Source: Oribacterium sp. (lineage in GTDB: Bacteria; Bacillota_A; Clostridia; Lachnospirales; Lachnospiraceae). Taken from it: DNA of 41,056 bases. Of the stretch, positions 40,930-41,056 are shown one piece after another (the first letter of the stretch is position 1; each line of letters opens with the position of its first letter). The translations under genes were made by a program, and so were the position numbers. The DNA lies in the NCBI GenBank assembly GCA_017940955.1, contig JAGAXP010000315.1:1-41056 (forward strand), given 5' to 3'. Under the pieces are notes generated by a model. That model had not been told where the DNA came from and made no database searches. It saw only the letters and a list, made by a program, of their open reading frames with translations.

Positions 40930-41056
40930 TTAAAAATAAGTCAGATGGCTCATTGAAAATTCAGTCACTCACAACTCGAAATGATGTATCCTTTCAGTAA
41001 GAACTTTTACTGGAAGGGGGATTAAGTGAGGTGCTGAATTTGGTAGATAAACAACA
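40930..41056 (+). other. Junction and possible start of next gene
   Basis: The 127 bp right of the fragment are unlike the fragment. A 14-codon peptide (MMYPFSKNFYWKGD) on the plus strand ends at 41023, followed by AAGTGAGGTGCTG and a possible TTG start (41039, LVDKQ...) that runs off the window. Not enough to identify a gene. Confidence 0.25.

Noticed and set aside
31381..41036. 13-bp AAGTGAGGTGCTG shared by 31381-31393 and 41024-41036
   Set aside because: Contains a ribosome-binding sequence and is best explained by similar gene starts; flanks do not match.
1425..41050. ATTTGGTAGA present near 1426-1435 (minus) and at 41037-41046 (plus) as an att core
   Set aside because: Only 10 bp, AT-rich and in opposite orientation, so it cannot be an attL/attR direct repeat.

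Overview
This window is a largely complete tailed-phage prophage (HK97-type capsid, long non-contractile tail) in a Firmicute. Lachnospiraceae or a close clostridial relative is the best guess, inferred from Gram-positive promoters and AGGAGG ribosome-binding sites, a DUF6462-type excisionase-like gene beside a Tn916/phage-type integrase, and a P27/HNH packaging module. Species cannot be named from sequence alone.

Layout. 1-280: 5' part of a microbial-type PARG gene with an amber codon at position 9 (probably host). 626-949: small HAD-type hydrolase. 980-1382: a ~385-bp diverged copy of the prophage's own HNH/late-promoter/ArpU region, left from a related phage. 1905-5074: integration and lysogeny module (integrase, RHH protein, DUF6462 protein, small membrane protein, repressor) with a two-operator divergent switch at 4399-4512. 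5129-23940: late operon on the minus strand, in transcription order terS, terL, tiny membrane ORF, portal, ClpP-type protease, capsid, head fibre, connectors, tail tube, tail chaperones with a -1 frameshift site, tape measure, tail tip, receptor-binding candidate, holin, two-enzyme endolysin. 25911-28735: HNH nuclease, ArpU-like late regulator, small protein, SNF2 helicase, VRR-NUC nuclease. 28934-31213: primase-helicase. 31397-35651: a divergent plus-strand replication operon (DUF2800, DUF2815, family A polymerase). 35696-40929: a minus-strand accessory operon with a different look (more AT-rich by eye).

Three cargo units interrupt the phage plan. (i) An ACT-domain plus GNAT gene pair (10426-11599), with its own extended -10 promoter and terminator, sits inside the tail genes. 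(ii) An ABC-type AAA ATPase plus a 172-aa TOPRIM-like partner (24020-25702), with a consensus-like promoter and a tetraloop terminator, sits between HNH/cos and terS; this is a candidate anti-phage system. (iii) The right-hand operon has a helicase-like C-terminal fragment cut off at 40929, a NERD-nuclease/SF1-helicase fusion, an unrecognised 238-aa protein, an unrecognised ~500-aa protein with a glycine-rich membrane-like C-terminal half, and a 63-aa acidic protein. I cannot match it to a named system, and it is the best candidate for something undescribed.

Control logic visible in the DNA: the ArpU-like gene ends inside three helically phased TTACAGT decamers that lie exactly on the -35 position of an extended -10 promoter driving HNH and the late genes. 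The same block is kept in the phage remnant at 1144-1195. A 109-bp palindrome separates the divergent replication operons, and a third copy of its arm lies at 3839-3900. No attL/attR pair could be identified, so the exact prophage ends, and whether the 35.7-40.9 kb operon is phage cargo or flanking DNA, remain open.
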